64,000 nucleotides of DNA from Lucifuga dentata (Eukaryota; Chordata; Actinopteri; Ophidiiformes; Bythitidae), in assembly GCA_014773175.1 (NCBI GenBank), contig VXCM01000042.1:62001-126000 (forward strand), in the 5' to 3' direction. Below, one piece after another: positions 62,853 to 64,000 of the stretch (positions are counted from its first letter, which is position 1; the number at the start of each line of letters is the position of its first letter). Made by a program: the position numbers and the translations under genes. The notes under the pieces are model-generated. The model made no database searches. It saw only the letters and a list, made by a program, of their open reading frames with translations, and was not told the origin of the DNA.

Positions 62853-64000
62853 CTCTAGATGTTCTTTTTTCCTTGACATTGTACAAATAACTTCCTCTAT
62901 CCAACCACACCTGAAATTGTGTGCATGTGTGTGTGTATGGGAACAATGTGTTTCCCTGAATTATGCTTGACTCGTCCCTACCATCAATCAGCACCCGTGT
63001 GACAGCAGGAAATCACATCATATTACTAGCCCTTCACTAATGTCGTTAGCGGATATTGTTCTGAGGCAAAGTGTGGACTAGTCCAATGTGATTAGGCCCT
63101 ATGATGAATTTGCCCTGTTGTTTGGAGACCGTTAACTGACTAGAATGATTGACCTGAACTGAGAGCCTCCTGGGCATTTATTGATGTTCACCAAGCGTTA
63201 TTCCTTTAATGACTGCACTTTGATCATTGCAAGCGTTACAGCTTGAGGGAAGCCAAGTTTAGTTAGAAAAGTTAGACTAAATGGAATTTTTGAGGTTCAT
63301 GGTCACAAAACTGTATTGCTGTACACAGCTGTGGTATAACAGTGTTTGCCACAGCTAGATTTAATCCTCTGGATTGCTGTTTTTAGTGAGTGTTTGTAAG
63401 GACTGTAAGGGCGTTCAGATAGGTAAAAGGAGAGCTGGGTGCCTGCAGGGCTCAGTTTGTGTGTATCTGTGGAAGTTTGTTCCCTCTTGGGGTGAGGCCT
63501 GGCAGTTTTAGCTAAGACAAAGTGGTCAGGGTAAAGCATGAGTCCTCCAGGTTTATTTTCAGCATCTCCAGAGGTACAAGAAAGGGGAGAGGTCAGTGGG
63601 TTGGAGAATTACCCAGAGTTCTTGGAGTTTGTCAGCACAAACTATGTTTTCCTCCCCTGCAACCATCCTCTCTTCTTACCTTTCTGTCATATCCTTCCTG
63701 TATATGAATTTGTGTTTGTGTGAGCACACGCTTGTGTGGATACACACCGTCTTGCAGTAGCCTATGCCCTGCGTAGGTAGAAGTGTTGTTCTGTCAATCA
63801 ATGGGTTATCTGTGCGCTCAACCAGTCCCAAGAGTCAGACCCTTACTTGTTAAATTGATTCCCTTCGGCCATATTGACGGTGAGCTTGGAAATGTGAGAA
63901 AACATACAGCAGAACCATAACAACCAACAGAAGGAGCAACGTAGCACCCACTCACTGCCTGCTGAGCAGTATAATACATTCTACTGAATACATGCTGCCA
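62853..64000. other. Unique non-coding DNA
   Basis: No gene is recognised up to the window edge. Short TGTG patches only. Confidence 0.4.

Noticed and set aside
1..64000. CRISPR arrays, prokaryotic operons, tRNA or rRNA genes
   Set aside because: No spaced direct repeats, ribosome binding sites, cloverleaf sequences or rRNA blocks were found. The sequence has vertebrate character.

Overview
The window looks like non-coding DNA of a ray-finned (teleost) fish. The reasons are its AT-rich composition, many long (CA/TG)n, (TTTC)n and (ATT)n microsatellites, remnants of L2-type LINE, hAT and Tc1/mariner-like elements, and short non-autonomous DNA transposons of a kind familiar from teleost genomes. 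I found no host protein-coding exon that I can name, no rRNA or tRNA gene and no CRISPR array. The long open frames are short, start at arbitrary ATGs, often overlap simple repeats and have no recognisable domain. The window is therefore best read as intergenic desert or the inside of a very large intron.

Layout. 1-2.8 kb: unique DNA with a hairpin and a retroposon 3' tail (about 2005-2231). 2.87-6.02 kb: two same-strand copies of a roughly 580 bp element with about 90 bp terminal inverted repeats, called family 1 here. 6-23 kb: mostly unremarkable unique DNA with homopolymers, microsatellites and a 198 bp hAT-like mini-element at 10.47 kb. 23.12-24.20 kb: a 5'-truncated, frameshifted L2-type LINE on the minus strand. 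24-39 kb: unique DNA, microsatellites, one false duplication at an assembly join (31.2 kb) and a family 2 element (33.93-34.46 kb). 39.65-45.07 kb is the densest transposon zone: a truncated family 1 copy, a hAT remnant keeping a BED zinc finger and an 8 bp target duplication (41353-42344) apparently nested between Tc1-like termini, another family 2 copy, and a 446 bp inverted-repeat element. 45-54 kb: unique DNA with one strongly G-poor stretch. 54.23-56.31 kb: two family 1 copies in opposite orientation around 1 kb of unlike DNA. 56.3-64 kb: a hAT-like end at 57.9 kb, microsatellites and a third, weak family 2 copy at 61.75 kb.

The elements do not form a pathway; the window records successive transposon insertion and decay. 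No clearly new biological system is visible. The best-supported observations are the five-copy inverted-repeat family 1, the hAT remnant with a defective BED finger, and sixteen single-N assembly joins, four of which are flanked by exact 61-67 bp copies of the same sequence. Element family names are from recognition alone and were not checked against a repeat library.
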